Source of the DNA: Rhodosorus marinus
Lineage: Eukaryota; Rhodophyta; Stylonematophyceae; Stylonematales; Stylonemataceae
Direction: 5' to 3'
DNA length: 64,000 bases
Assembly (NCBI GenBank): GCA_029953675.1
Contig: JAMWBK010000006.1
Coordinates: 2,170,001 to 2,234,000, forward strand
Made by a program: the position numbers and the translations under genes
Notes under the pieces: model-generated
Told to the model about the DNA's origin: nothing
Seen by the model: the letters and a program-made list of their open reading frames with translations, nothing else
The model's database searches: none
In this document: piece after piece, positions 47,068 through 57,628 of the stretch
Layout: each line of letters begins with the position of its first letter
Position numbering within the stretch: position 1 is the first letter of the stretch

Positions 47068-47806
47068 CTCTGAAAAAATTTGTGACATGACCAAGATGGC
47101 CCCTCCGTCCCATCTTATGCTGAAGCTGGGTAGGAATGGTCAAAAAATGGATACCGACCAACGGTGTTTTTTTTTTCTGATCGACGACCTGAAAAAAAAA
47201 ACGGAGGAGATACCTGCTTATCGGCTGTGATGAGAAAGCGTTGTCCTTTCGAGAGTCGAACAAAATAATCCGTTTTCGTACAAGCATTTGGCTTAGCAAA
47301 CATCTATGACACCACCAGGTCGGCCCTCTTTCCCATCTGTCTCTTAGTTACCTCTGCAAGTAAATCCATAGTTAAACCCTTCACAGTGGCAACCTCAGAT
47401 CACCGACCGTGGAGGAGATAATCTGGTTGGAGTTGGTTCGTTCATTAGATAGTCACCCAGATGATCTGTTGTTAGTATGCTGATGGTTAAAAGAAAAATG
47501 GTATGACATCAGCAGTATGGTCCTCCTTCCTATATCGCGCTGACACTGTTGAGAACGGTCAATTGACATAGACTACTCATTCAGTTTCAGATCACCGACA
47601 GTGGACGAGATATCCGGTTTGAGCTCGTGGTGCAGTAGGGTTTGCTCCTTTCAATAACAAGTCCGGCTGAAGGGGTGCGTGGTTCTGCGAATGGTAGTCC
47701 TTTCTGTCTTGTTGAGGAGCAGAGTCTTTCTTATATATATAGAGTTTTTGTTTCTGATGACGTTTGTCTTGGTCACCACAGACGAATTGTTGGAGTAGGG
47801 AAAGAG
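47068..47806. other. Spacer filled by diverged repeats
   Basis: Upstream region of the BSD2-like gene. Most of it (47082-47650) is made of three diverged copies of a roughly 200-bp unit, described separately. No coding signal. Confidence 0.5.
47082..47650. repeat. Three diverged ~200-bp tandem repeats
   Basis: Copies begin near 47083, 47305 and 47502. Each has a TGACAyCAsCA-like start followed by a GG(C/T)CC..TCC.TCCCAT block. About 95 bp later comes a second shared block: CTGATCGACGACCTG (47178), CAGATCACCGACCGTGGAGG (47396), CAGATCACCGACAGTGGACG (47588). The copies are far from identical, so this is an old array. Confidence 0.6.
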
Positions 47807-48224
47807 ATGCTGTTGTTCGTTGAAGGTGCTTGGGTTGCGAAGGTGACTGGGAGGAGGTTATGCGTTTGTTCTGGAAAAGGATTTGGAAAACAGAGCACTG
47901 ATGAATCAAATCAGCCTCCGAAAGGGAAGAAGGTTGGTATTTTCTCCATTGTTGGTGGGAAGGGTTCGCCATGCTTTGGACTTTTGACCACTGCCTGTTT
48001 CTAACGATTCGAGCGCTTACTATTTCGTGTAGGGCAAGAAGGTGAAAATTGTGCCTTGCGAGGATTGCCAAGGCACAGGAAAATTTCTGTGTCCAATTTG
48101 CAGAGGGAGTGGAGAAATGGTTGGCTTCACACAGACGATTCCTGTACGTTGTGTCCCGTGCGAAGGCGTTGGCAGCTTTCCGTATAAGTGTAAAACATGC
48201 AAAGGATTTGGACACATTGAGTGA
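47807..48224 (+). CDS. BSD2-like DnaJ-type zinc-finger protein, plastid
   Basis: Small plastid chaperone-like proteins with the DnaJ zinc-finger domain but no J-domain; BSD2 helps assemble Rubisco and relatives act on photosystem II. Exons 47807-47932 and 48033-48224 give 105 residues. The first 40 residues (MLLFVEGAWVAKVTGRRLC, then KQSTDESNQPPKGKK) look like a short transit peptide. The rest is four CxxCxGxG repeats: CEDCQGTG, CPICRGSG, CVPCEGVG and CKTCKGFG, ending GHIE. All eight Cys for two zinc ions are present. Which member of the family (BSD2, PSA2, LQY1 and others) it is cannot be told from so short a domain. The intron starts GTTGGT and ends TCGTGTAG. Confidence 0.85.
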
Positions 48225-48580
48225 GGGCTACTGTTTCCGATGATCCTAGGAGAAGGGTGAGAAAGCGGATTATGTTGAACGAGGGGTTGGGTTCGACCAA
48301 GCCACGGAGGCAAACAAAAACTAGCTTAGTCGTTTCGGAAAATGGTACTATATAGGCGTACGTAAGGACCCCGCTTATAGGAATCTACCCCCTAGGATTT
48401 TTTAAAAGCAGTCCCCACATCGGAGGCTTCACTCTGGGTCAGCTTCCAGTTATACAAGTCAGTTCAACCTGCTCAGACAAAGCGTCCTATATGTACTTCA
48501 ACATGTCACGCATTCACCTCTCGCGCTGTGTACTTGGGGAAGAAGACTATCAGGACACAACACCTGCCATGTAGTAGATG
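48225..48580. other. Convergent spacer
   Basis: About 355 bp between the ends of the BSD2-like gene and the aminotransferase gene, presumably both 3' UTRs. Nothing else is seen. Confidence 0.5.
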
Positions 48581-50212
48581 CTACTTCGTCACGGCGTCCA
48601 TCGCAGTCGCCAAGTGTTCCACATTCGCGGAAGTCACGCCTGCCATACTGATTCTTCCACTCGATATAAGGTACACGCTGAACTGCTCCTTCATAGCTTC
48701 AACTTGAGCTGGAGAAAGCCCAGAATAGCAGAACATACCCTTCTGTCTCGTAATATGAGACCAGTCTCGAGGATTTTTCAATTCGACGAGCTTGTCAGAC
48801 AGCTGCTTCCTCATGTCAATGATTCTGTTGGCCATCCTAGACATTTCTTCAGTCCAGCTGTTGTAGAAGGAATTGTCTTTGAAGACCTCATTCACAATTC
48901 TAGATCCTTGAATTGGAGGGTTTGACCATATGGTTCGGGCTAAAATCTTGAGCTAGACGAACAGAAGACAGGGGGAACAGGAGGACCAAAAGGCTCCAAG
49001 TCAGAGTGGCTCAGGAGGAGCTGGTCTTTGTATCAAAAGTGTAGGGCTTGTTCCACAAACCTGTGACTCAATTGCCATCTTCTCTTTGTCAGAATCGGTA
49101 AGCATGCTGAGGGTTCCCAGTCGATGTCCGTAGAGACCAAAGTTCTTGGAAAACGATTGCGCGAGCATGACACGGTGACCGTCCTCAACAAATTTACGCA
49201 CAGCCCCGGCGTCAATGTCCAGACTGCCGGATGTGAAGCCTTGGTACGCCATATCGAAGAATGGAAGCAGTCCTGCCCTCTTGATGGTCTCTGAAAGAAC
49301 CTCCCATTGGTCCATGGTGGGATCAACCCCCGTAGGATTGTGAGCACAGGCGTGAAGGAGGACCACAGAACCTACTGGAGCAGACTTGAGGTCCTCGACA
49401 CAGCCTTCAAGGTCAAAACCGCAGCTATCTGGGTCATAGTATCGATACTTTCCCACTTCGCAACCACCATCTCGGAAGATCCCAGGATGGTTTGCCCAAG
49501 TCGGGGAGGGCATCAAAACAAGAGGCATTCCTGTTGATGATTTATGGAATCGAGAAATGAACTCTGCTCCAAGGCGACATGCTCCGGTTCCAGACAGTGC
49601 CTGAATTGATGCGATCTGAGAGCAGGAGAGAAAGAAACCACAAAATTGCTCTCATTACCCATCCGCGCTTTGGTTTTGCGAGATATCGGATTTCAAAAGT
49701 GTTAGACTTCGGGCGTACTAGATCGTTTTTCAGAAACTCGTTGTCCTCTGTAAATGCAAGTTTCAACGAGTTTGAAAGGAACTCCTTGTCACCGATAACT
49801 GGAAGGTACTCCATCGGTCTCTTTTCGCTCTGAATTCTCGCTTCAGCTGCCCGAACGCTGAAAATCAAGACCGACGTAGACAAGATCGGATCAGGTTAAG
49901 AGCCTTTGAAGTATGCATTCTAACTTTGTACGAAAAGTTCTTAGCGAGAGGGGCCTTCTCCCAAATTGAGACGGGATACCAATCGGCCTGAGAAGCGCAC
50001 CTGGACAAGACAAACGGCTTCCCGTTGTCATCGCGGTAGGCTCCAACTCCAAGGTTAATCTTCTTCGGGTTCTCATCTTTGTTGTAGGCAATCGTAACTC
50101 CCAAAATCGCGTCCTCTGGTCCTTTCGGCACGTCCTTCCAAACGGACATCAGTCTCCGATGCCGCTGGCCCGAAGCTCTTGACAAGCCATTCAGGACTCC
50201 ACCTCTCAGCAT
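48581..50212 (-). CDS. GOT2: Aspartate aminotransferase, probably mitochondrial
   Basis: PLP enzyme that interconverts aspartate and oxaloacetate with glutamate and 2-oxoglutarate, as in the malate-aspartate shuttle. The start at 50212 gives [20 protein letters not shown], an Arg-rich presequence typical of mitochondrial import, followed by [18 protein letters not shown] and [20 protein letters not shown]. Later exons hold [60 protein letters not shown] and the PLP-lysine motif [20 protein letters not shown]. The C-terminal exon has [20 protein letters not shown] and [14 protein letters not shown], and ends DAVTK. About four introns. The frame also extends upstream of 50212, but without a better start. 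All catalytic motifs of the class I fold are intact. Confidence 0.95.
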
Positions 50213-51037
50213 TCTTGATTCAGAGATTCCTAAAGCTCCCACAGAACGGCTTCTGTTCAGGTTGAAATTCCTGTTCAACTGTCCCCAGCAAACTTTCCAC
50301 ACTCTGTCGTCGAACAACTACTTTTGCCGGTCCTTTTCCGATAATATGCTCAGAACATAAATAGTGCGCACCACTTTGGGTCCTCGACTTCTCTTCTCAA
50401 TATCCAGTAGAGCTGACAGGCCTAGTCCCACCCCGTTCTCTAAACAAACGAGCCCGGCACGCTCTATCTATATCCCCAATGAAAAAAACTCTTAAAACAA
50501 TTCGAAACAAATGGATACTTTTTTTTCCCATCCATAAAAGAAAAGAAAAATCGAACATACTCGCCGTCAATACCAGAACCCTCGGAACCCCTTGGATGCT
50601 GGATGACTATATGTCTAAATATTGATCAGGTGGGTAAATGAGTAGAACTTACTTAGAACAACATCTTAAATAATGGAACTAATAAATCATAATGTCTCGG
50701 TTGAAGAGAACTTCTCCAGAGTAAGTCTTGGTTTAAAACCTTTTCAGATAGGGATTACCCAGGGGTTAGGATAGTTTCAAATTCGCCACCCATCAAGTTT
50801 CCTGACTAATTAGTTCTAAAAACTGAAATTGTATTGCAGCCAATTGGATTGTGGATTTTGTTTTCCTCCGCTCTGGAAACCAGATCTAGTGAAGCAGCAA
50901 TAAGGCTCATGGCAGATGTTCAGAGGTACATTTATTGGGCATGAATAATCAAAGGACACAAACACTATGCGAACCGTGACTCCTAAGATGCGGATTGGAT
51001 CTAGAGATCCTGAGCTATGCTTCCCTACTCGACAGTC
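50213..51037. other. Intergenic, no supported gene
   Basis: Upstream region of the aminotransferase gene and 3' flank of the broken flotillin. No frame of note and no repeats seen. Confidence 0.5.
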
Positions 51038-52315
51038 TCAAAAACCTCGGGGCCCGATGAGTCGCCTGACGGTGGACTCGGGGTTCTTTTGGTCGACGTC
51101 CATAAATGCCTTCTGGACTCCACTCGCGTTGCTTTGATCCATTGTGTTGGCGTAGTTCTTAAGCATCTTGTTGATTTTGACTCCAGTCATCGTATTTTCA
51201 GTCTCCGTAACAGTTGAAATGTCCTTGGAAATATCCTTCATAAGCTCGACGACGCCTGTTCGTCTCCTCCACCAATGAAGACCATCTCTTCAGTCTATGA
51301 CAGCGGGTTGGCGATCGCTCCCGCGACGTTATGAAGAGCCTCGATCTCCTGGAATGCAATTGCCGCCTTGCCAAACTGTGGGTAGGTCGCTGCTTTGCCC
51401 CTCAGCATCTCGAATTCAACTGTATACCTTTTCCTAAGAGCGTCTGCTTCAGCACGGCCGGTCATCAGGATGCGAACAGATTCCGCCTCTACGTATACAC
51501 GGAGAGATGCAGCGTCTTGCTCTCTTCAGATGGAGAACGTTTCCTTCAGCCAGCGCAAGGTTCTCCATTCGAATCCTCTCTTGCTTTGCCTCGCGCTCTA
51601 CGAACTTGACATTCTCCTCGGCCTCCCTTGTTGCTTGCTTGGTTTTTTTCGCTATGATCCGTTGGATAAGCACTTTCTTCGTTGGCTGCCTCGCCCTCAG
51701 TTCCACTTCTTCAGCAGCGCCAATTTCCTGTTTTATGGCTGCTTAAGTCTAGCTTACACCGTGCCTGGATTCCACCTTCTCCGCCTTGTCAATCTCTACA
51801 GTGGCCTCCAGGTCATAATCAGCTGACAGTTTAGCTGCCTCAGCCGTATTCTTTGCTTTGGCCACTTCAGTGTCGCGCTTGACAATCTGGGTTTTCATGA
51901 CGGCAAGAGCCTCAAGGTAGCCTTCACTTGCGCGGGATATGCGAGATAGTGTTGAGGGGGCAATCTCTGGACCCATATTGCTCATATCCTCGGTGGCTAC
52001 CCGCTGGACAGACTCTGAAAATGCACAGCGATCGCGACAAAATTCCTCTTCGGAAAGCGTCCGTAGAATTGCCCTCTGATGTCCTTCCATAGTCTGGCAA
52101 ATGGAATTGTCAATTTCTTCCTCCGGCGCATCGAGAAAGTGCTGAGCAACAAGTCTAACAGCCTTCCCGTCTCTTACGAGAGAGCCATCTACCTCTGCGT
52201 ATTCTGATAATTTCACTTGATAAACGCCAATGATGTTCACGGACACTCCTTTGACCGTCATGGACTGGTTGGACTCTACGTAAACCGTTCGCAGTTTCAG
52301 GGACAGCAGGTCACA
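51038..52315 (-). pseudogene. Flotillin-like (SPFH) gene, interrupted
   Basis: Flotillins are membrane scaffold proteins of lipid microdomains. An exon starting after TTTTCTGCAG at about 52313 reads LLSLKLRTVYVESNQSMTV, GVSVNIIGVYQVKLSEYAEV and EEEIDNSICQTMEGHQRAIL, the core of a flotillin SPFH domain. The helical half follows (AVMKTQIVKRDTEVAKAKNT). The gene is then broken: two stops near 51742-51748, a frame change near 51520-51540, an in-frame TAG at 51295-51297 in the middle of conserved sequence (NPLS, stop, TEEMVFIGGGDE), and another frame change before VVELMKDISKDIST. The tail runs to 51038. The N-terminal exon was not found. The simplest reading is a pseudogene or a locus with assembly errors; very short introns are discussed under findings. 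Confidence 0.75.
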
Positions 52316-52422
52316 TCTCTGCAGAAAAGGCCAGACAACAGCACTTCCTCAGACGAGGATCCTTGCATCCTTTTGACCAATGTTTCAGTGTTCTGCCGGA
52401 AATGTTCATGGCTTTATTCGGC

Positions 52423-52473
52423 CCGCAGTAAACCCGTTTCTTTTGCAACCGCAGTAAACCCGTTTCTTTTGCA
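52423..52473. repeat. 25-bp direct repeat, period 26
   Basis: Two copies of CCGCAGTAAACCCGTTTCTT followed by TTGCA, separated by one base. Located about 110 bp upstream of the first recognisable flotillin exon, where the missing N-terminal part would be expected. Confidence 0.88.
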
Positions 52474-53484
52474 GTTTCTCTAATACGAACTGCACTCGAG
52501 CTCCTGAACTTGTTCGACAACCGCTCCTTCGCCAAAAAAAAAAAGTTCTCCAAGCTTCCTTGAGATGGCCTCTAATCCGTATTCTCAAAACATCAGCATC
52601 AATACCTTCGTGATCTGCTTGACTAGCCTCCCGCCTCCACTGATGGGTCATCAAGGTCTTCGCATGGGATCCATTGGTAAGCGTTTCCAATCTCAGGTCA
52701 GGAACGAAAAAGAACAAAAACAATTTATTTTTACATGGGTAAACCCGAAACGATACCTGCCGGAATGGAAACTGCAATACAATTACTATTATTTAAATAG
52801 AACGAAGACAATTTAAAGTAATAAAATCCTCTGGTTCCTGAATTTATTCAGAACGTTGGTTGTTTATGATCTATTTTATTTCACTATTCAACCACTAAAC
52901 CGGAATAACAATATTATTATTATTTATTTCCATCAGTTAATATATAGATATAATATTTGATTCGTCAAGGACTTTACCTTTCAAGTGGTCGTAAATAAGT
53001 TCCAATAAACACTTTTCATCTTTTGTCCAAAACTTGTCAGGGATCAACGATTTAATTGGTTGGGCACCGGTGGCTGCTTTTTTTTTGTAATGAATAAGAT
53101 AATTATTCTAAAACATTATTAATGAACTTCTTTGTAAGGAAATAAAAACCCCCCCTCCTGAACTTTCGATGTCAAATGACTGACGTAATTTTCGCTAATT
53201 TTATTACCGTTTCTTGTTCTCTAATTGAACAAAATTTTAGCTTTTAAAACGACATTCGAAAAAAATCTGTCGCTCATATTTTCGATTGTTGTTAATACTT
53301 TCAGGGAATTGAGCTGCTACCCTCAACCTTCAAACCCAAATTTGAGTGCTCAAAAGCAGCGAGCACTGTCAGAAAGTGGTTGTCGCGGCTTCTAACGACA
53401 TGAAGAAATCCAATGTATTTTCTCAAAAACTTCATGGTTTCTTTGATACGAAACTAGGACAAAAACATTAGATGCGGATTGGTA

Positions 53485-53585
53485 ATCGGTCTAAACGGAA
53501 TGAATTCAAGGATTCTTGCTAGAAGGAGGATTGGGTTATCGGTCTAAACGGAATGAATTCAAGGATTCTTGCTAGAAGGAGGATT
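53485..53585. repeat. 53-bp tandem duplication
   Basis: A unit starting ATCGGTCTAAACGGAATGAA occurs at 53485 and again at 53538. The second copy matches for at least 48 bp. A recent intergenic duplication. Confidence 0.9.
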
Positions 53586-54447
53586 TTTAGAAGAAGAATA
53601 TATGTATTTTAGAAATAAATAGCAATGCTGACAGTTGGATATACATATCTGAGCACCTGCGTTGAGGTTCGGAGACTTTGGGTCAGCAGGTTTCCCGGTT
53701 GAGAATCAGGATGTGGACTTACAGATGGGTGCTTCTCTTGAATCCGCTGAGAGTATTGGTTTTTGTTTGTTTTCGGGGTCAAGGGGAGTTTGACGCTCTT
53801 GTGGAAAACCCCCACATGCATTGTGTCAAGCAGCTGTCGAGAGGTGAAGGAAGATTAGGGTTGGTCGCCTCAGCCAAGGAATATTTCCCTTTTCTTTTCA
53901 GTTCAGATCTTGCACGGAGGCGGACAAGGCTTTCTAAGCGATAGGTCTGGGTTCTGGCATTCCATCATTCATCTCCAAGTACAGGCTTTCCACTTCGCTA
54001 TGGGCAAATCTAAAGTTTTTCAAACAACATCGCATGATCGAATGTATTTTATGTATACACGTTGGTTGTCGCGTCGTGCGCAATGTGAAACACCCCCTAA
54101 ATCTTGTTAACGCAGCCACCTTGTTCCATGGCGTGCTTCGAGTTTTGATTCGAGTTCTATCACTAGCATCTGCGCTCCACTGACTTAGCTACTCAGAACG
54201 TTTTGGATTCGACTTTTCCCGCTGCCTGTGTCAATCTTTGATTTGAATTGCGGCGGAAATCCAACTGTGCTGATATCAGGATTCTACTCTTCCCGAACAC
54301 GGTAAGCACACTGAGCAGCCTTTTCCGCAGAGGATCCAATGCGCAATCCAACCGGAAGCTTGAGCGCAGGGAGCTTTCACCAATCCGTTCGCACGCAAAA
54401 GCATAGACAAATCTTGCGTGCACAATCCCCAGGATACGCTCAGCTCT

Positions 54448-56223
54448 TCACACCAAATCTGCGACGTTCATCGGCATCTCATCAATTTGTGTCGAATAAA
54501 ACTGCTCAATATCATGCAAGTTCGGAAGGTCATCATCTGCAACAAAGTTAATGGCAACTCCCTTGCGTCCAAATCGTCCCGAGCGACCTATTCTGTGAAT
54601 GTAGTTTTCACGATTGTCTGGCAGGTCGTAGTTGATCACCAAGGAGACCTGCGCAAGTATACTGTCATTAGCAAAATCCTTCCATTTCCTCATTCTCATC
54701 GTTTCGATTGTCCCCTCACCTGCTGAACGTCCAATCCACGAGCCCAAACGTCGGTGGCGATCAACACTCGTGAAGTCCCGCTCCTAAATTCGCTCATGAT
54801 TTCGTCTCTCTCTTTTTGTTCCATATCTCCGTGCATCGACGATACTGTGAAATTGGCGTCTTTGAGCTTTGTCGCGAGCCACTCTACCTTTCTTTTCGTG
54901 TTACAAAACACGACCTGAAGTGCCATGCGAAGGTGTCCCACATGTTCAGAGAGCTCCTCTAATCGCTTCGATTTGGTTCGAATGCATTGCTTCATACCGC
55001 TTGGGTAATCGTTAGCGTCTCGTACAAGTCACACAGAGTATCAAACTTCCAATCCTCCTTTTGCACAGCTACGAAAAACTGCTTAATCCCCTCGAGCGTG
55101 AGCTCATCACGCTTCACTAAAATTCGGACAGGATCAGTCATGAACTTGTTCGTAATCTCCAGCAAATCAGATGGCATGGTAGCGGAGACAAGAACGACCT
55201 ATATTTCGTGGGGGCCAAGGGACTATTGTAATCAGCCATCTATTGGCCACTTCAGTTAGGAGAAAGACGCCCTATCCAGCGCTTCCTCCGCTGCGATATG
55301 CGATGTTTGATGTCCCGGCAGTATGCTTACCTGAATCCCAGGTGGGAGATACCTATAAATGTCGTAAATTTGTTCCTTAAAACCTCGGCTGAGCATCTCG
55401 TCGGCTTCATCCAGGATGAAGAGCTTGACGGATTTGGTTCTCAAGTTTCCCCTTTTTATCATGTCGAAAACACGTCCAGGTGTACCAGAAACAGCATGCA
55501 CCTGTCGACAAGAACCATAATTGGATTCGCAGCACGAAAAGAAAGTCACTACCCTGCGCTTCTGGGCAAGCTACAAACAGATCAACTCCATCCACTACAT
55601 ACAGTTTGAAGTGTCCACGCTTACCCCACTGTCTAGTCGTCTAATGTCCTCGCCTATGCTCTTCCCACCAATACATGAATGGCACTGTACGCTCATATAC
55701 TCTCCTAGGGACATCATCGTCTTCTGAGTCTGGACAGCCAGTTCCCTCGTTGGGGAGAGGATCAAAGCTTGAACCTAAAGTTCCCGAATAACCGACCTTA
55801 AGAGGATTGTACTGTATCGCGCAACAAGCGAAATGCTCCCGTTGATTACGTACCTCACGCGCTTTTGTGTTGATACGCTGGAGACTAACGAGCGACATCA
55901 TAGCTGTCTTTCCTGTTCCTGATTGCGCCTGGGCTATGACGTCTCTTCCTTTGACAATCGGGGCCACTGCCCTTTGCTGAATCGCAGACGGTTTCTCAAA
56001 TCCTGCGAAGCAAATCGACGGCCTAAGCTCCAGCTACGCTTCAAAAATGGCTTTATTGAAAGGTAATATGCTTACCATACGCATACAATCCCCGAAGGAG
56101 CTCATCTTTCAAGTGCATCTTGTCAAAACTCACAACTGGTCGAACCTGACTGCTCGTCTCAAAATTCGTCCTATCCTCAAACCCTCGCCCACCTCGGCGA
56201 TCACGACCTCCCCTCCTCGCCAT
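54448..56223 (-). CDS. EIF4A3: DEAD-box RNA helicase eIF4A-III (exon junction complex)
   Basis: RNA-clamping helicase at the core of the exon junction complex, which marks spliced mRNA. The start at 56223 gives [20 protein letters not shown], then [20 protein letters not shown]. The motifs are in order: Q motif and Walker A ([11 protein letters not shown]), Ia ([10 protein letters not shown]), TPGRVFD, II (LDEADEM), III (SATMPSD), then in domain 2 [52 protein letters not shown] and the end MPMNVADLV. The block [14 protein letters not shown] is typical of eIF4A-III; cytosolic eIF4A has TTDLLARGID here. About seven introns of 60-130 bp. Normal length (about 395-400 residues). Its presence fits an intron-rich genome that uses the exon junction complex. 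Confidence 0.95.
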
Positions 56224-57628
56224 TATACTCCCACCCAGCTCTTCTCAAAACCACACTCAATTCACACAAACGCACAACCCCACAAACGTTGATGCCGCTC
56301 AATACCCTACAGATTCCCCCTTCACACCCATTTCCTCCTCGACCTTACCTACAGCCGGGGTTCAGCGATACAATCCCCCACCAAAAAAAAGGTTTATTTT
56401 CACGTAGTTAAGTTTTAGGCTGAGCGAATATCTCAGTCCTTTGGTCGCGCGCAAATCTTCAGCCCTCCTCTTAACCTCATCGCTAGTTTCCAGCAACACC
56501 CATCATAAAACCTTCCTCCTCCAAATTCCGCCCCCGTTTTCCTTCCGCCCCCGTTTTCCGTCCGCACCGTCAGTACCGTCAGTACCAATTGGTGTTTTTT
56601 TTTATTAGAACAGCACATTAAGAGACAATAAACGGCAATGGAAATAGCACGGAAGATAGACCATTAGTACAAATAGTACAAAATATGTTTTTAGTTTTTC
56701 TAAAGTACTATATGTACTAGACGGGATTGTAAAGCTGAAGTGGGATTAGTACCGAGCAACGTATTTTAATTTTGCAAATAATATTTCTACCAGGTGACGC
56801 CGTTGTGTACTAAATGACAAACTACTTCTGCGGAGTGCAAGGCGGCACGAAACCACTACTATTCGAAGGTAATCCAATTAAAATCCTTATCGGGTGTATA
56901 AATATTTGTTAACTATTTTAATTGGTTAATAATGAAACTAGATATCCATTCATTTATTCTACTTAAGGCGTCAAGGCTGTTCACCGCCAATAGCTCTTTG
57001 CAGATGTCGCGATTAACCAAATATTTTACATATTTAAAGTAAAATAGGAAACCCAAACCCCCCTTGGCCATTTGACAGTACGATAGTAGTTGTACTAGCG
57101 ATCGAATTATAGATCGAATTAACGTACGGCACGTGTCCATGAAAGATTCCAACCATTTTCGATATGACGCTTATTTATTTCTGACGTTCATAACTGGAAA
57201 GTTTTTGTCCCGGGGGATAGATTTATGCGAATACCCTATTCCTGTTTTAAGGTCTTTTAGGGATCTTGGATTAGGACTCCAAGAACTCTCTTTAGGGGTG
57301 CATACTCCTGTACTATTTGTTTTTGTATTTTATTTGTCGTTAGAGAGTCTTTGAGGAGCTTCATGTTTATGCGTTTCGCGAGTAGACCGTGAGTGAGGAG
57401 CGAGATTGCAGTAGGAGGGGAAGGGGCAGGTTGTATGAGGTTTGGGCGATGCGCAAGGGCTTTTGTATCCTGTTTGGTTGTATAGTGGGTGAACGTGATG
57501 AAGACATGGGGCTTTTAGGAAGTGCAGATACCGCTGGAATTGGAATCTGACTCGAGAGAATGGGGGGGGGGTTTACGTTGTTAACAGACGTACGGTTTGC
57601 TTTTTAAGTGCTATTTTGTGTTTTTCTT
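56224..57628. other. Divergent promoter region of eIF4A-III and BIG
   Basis: About 1.4 kb. 56640-57120 is AT-rich; frames at 56433, 56913 and 57133 carry no motif. A G9-10 homopolymer at about 57561-57570 lies 60 bp before the BIG start, in its 5' UTR or promoter. Confidence 0.5.

Larger units (their letters stand above)
52316..54447. other. Intergenic region with local duplications
   Basis: Missing N-terminal exons of the flotillin could lie in 52316-52800, but none is recognised. 52800-53300 is AT-rich. Two tandem duplications occur (52423-52473 and 53485-53585). Short frames at 53678 and 53910 (plus) have no motif. Confidence 0.5.

Noticed and set aside
57608-57628. Earlier GTG start for the BIG gene
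   Set aside because: GTG is not a usual nuclear start; ATG codons at 57629 and 57638 in the same frame are more likely.
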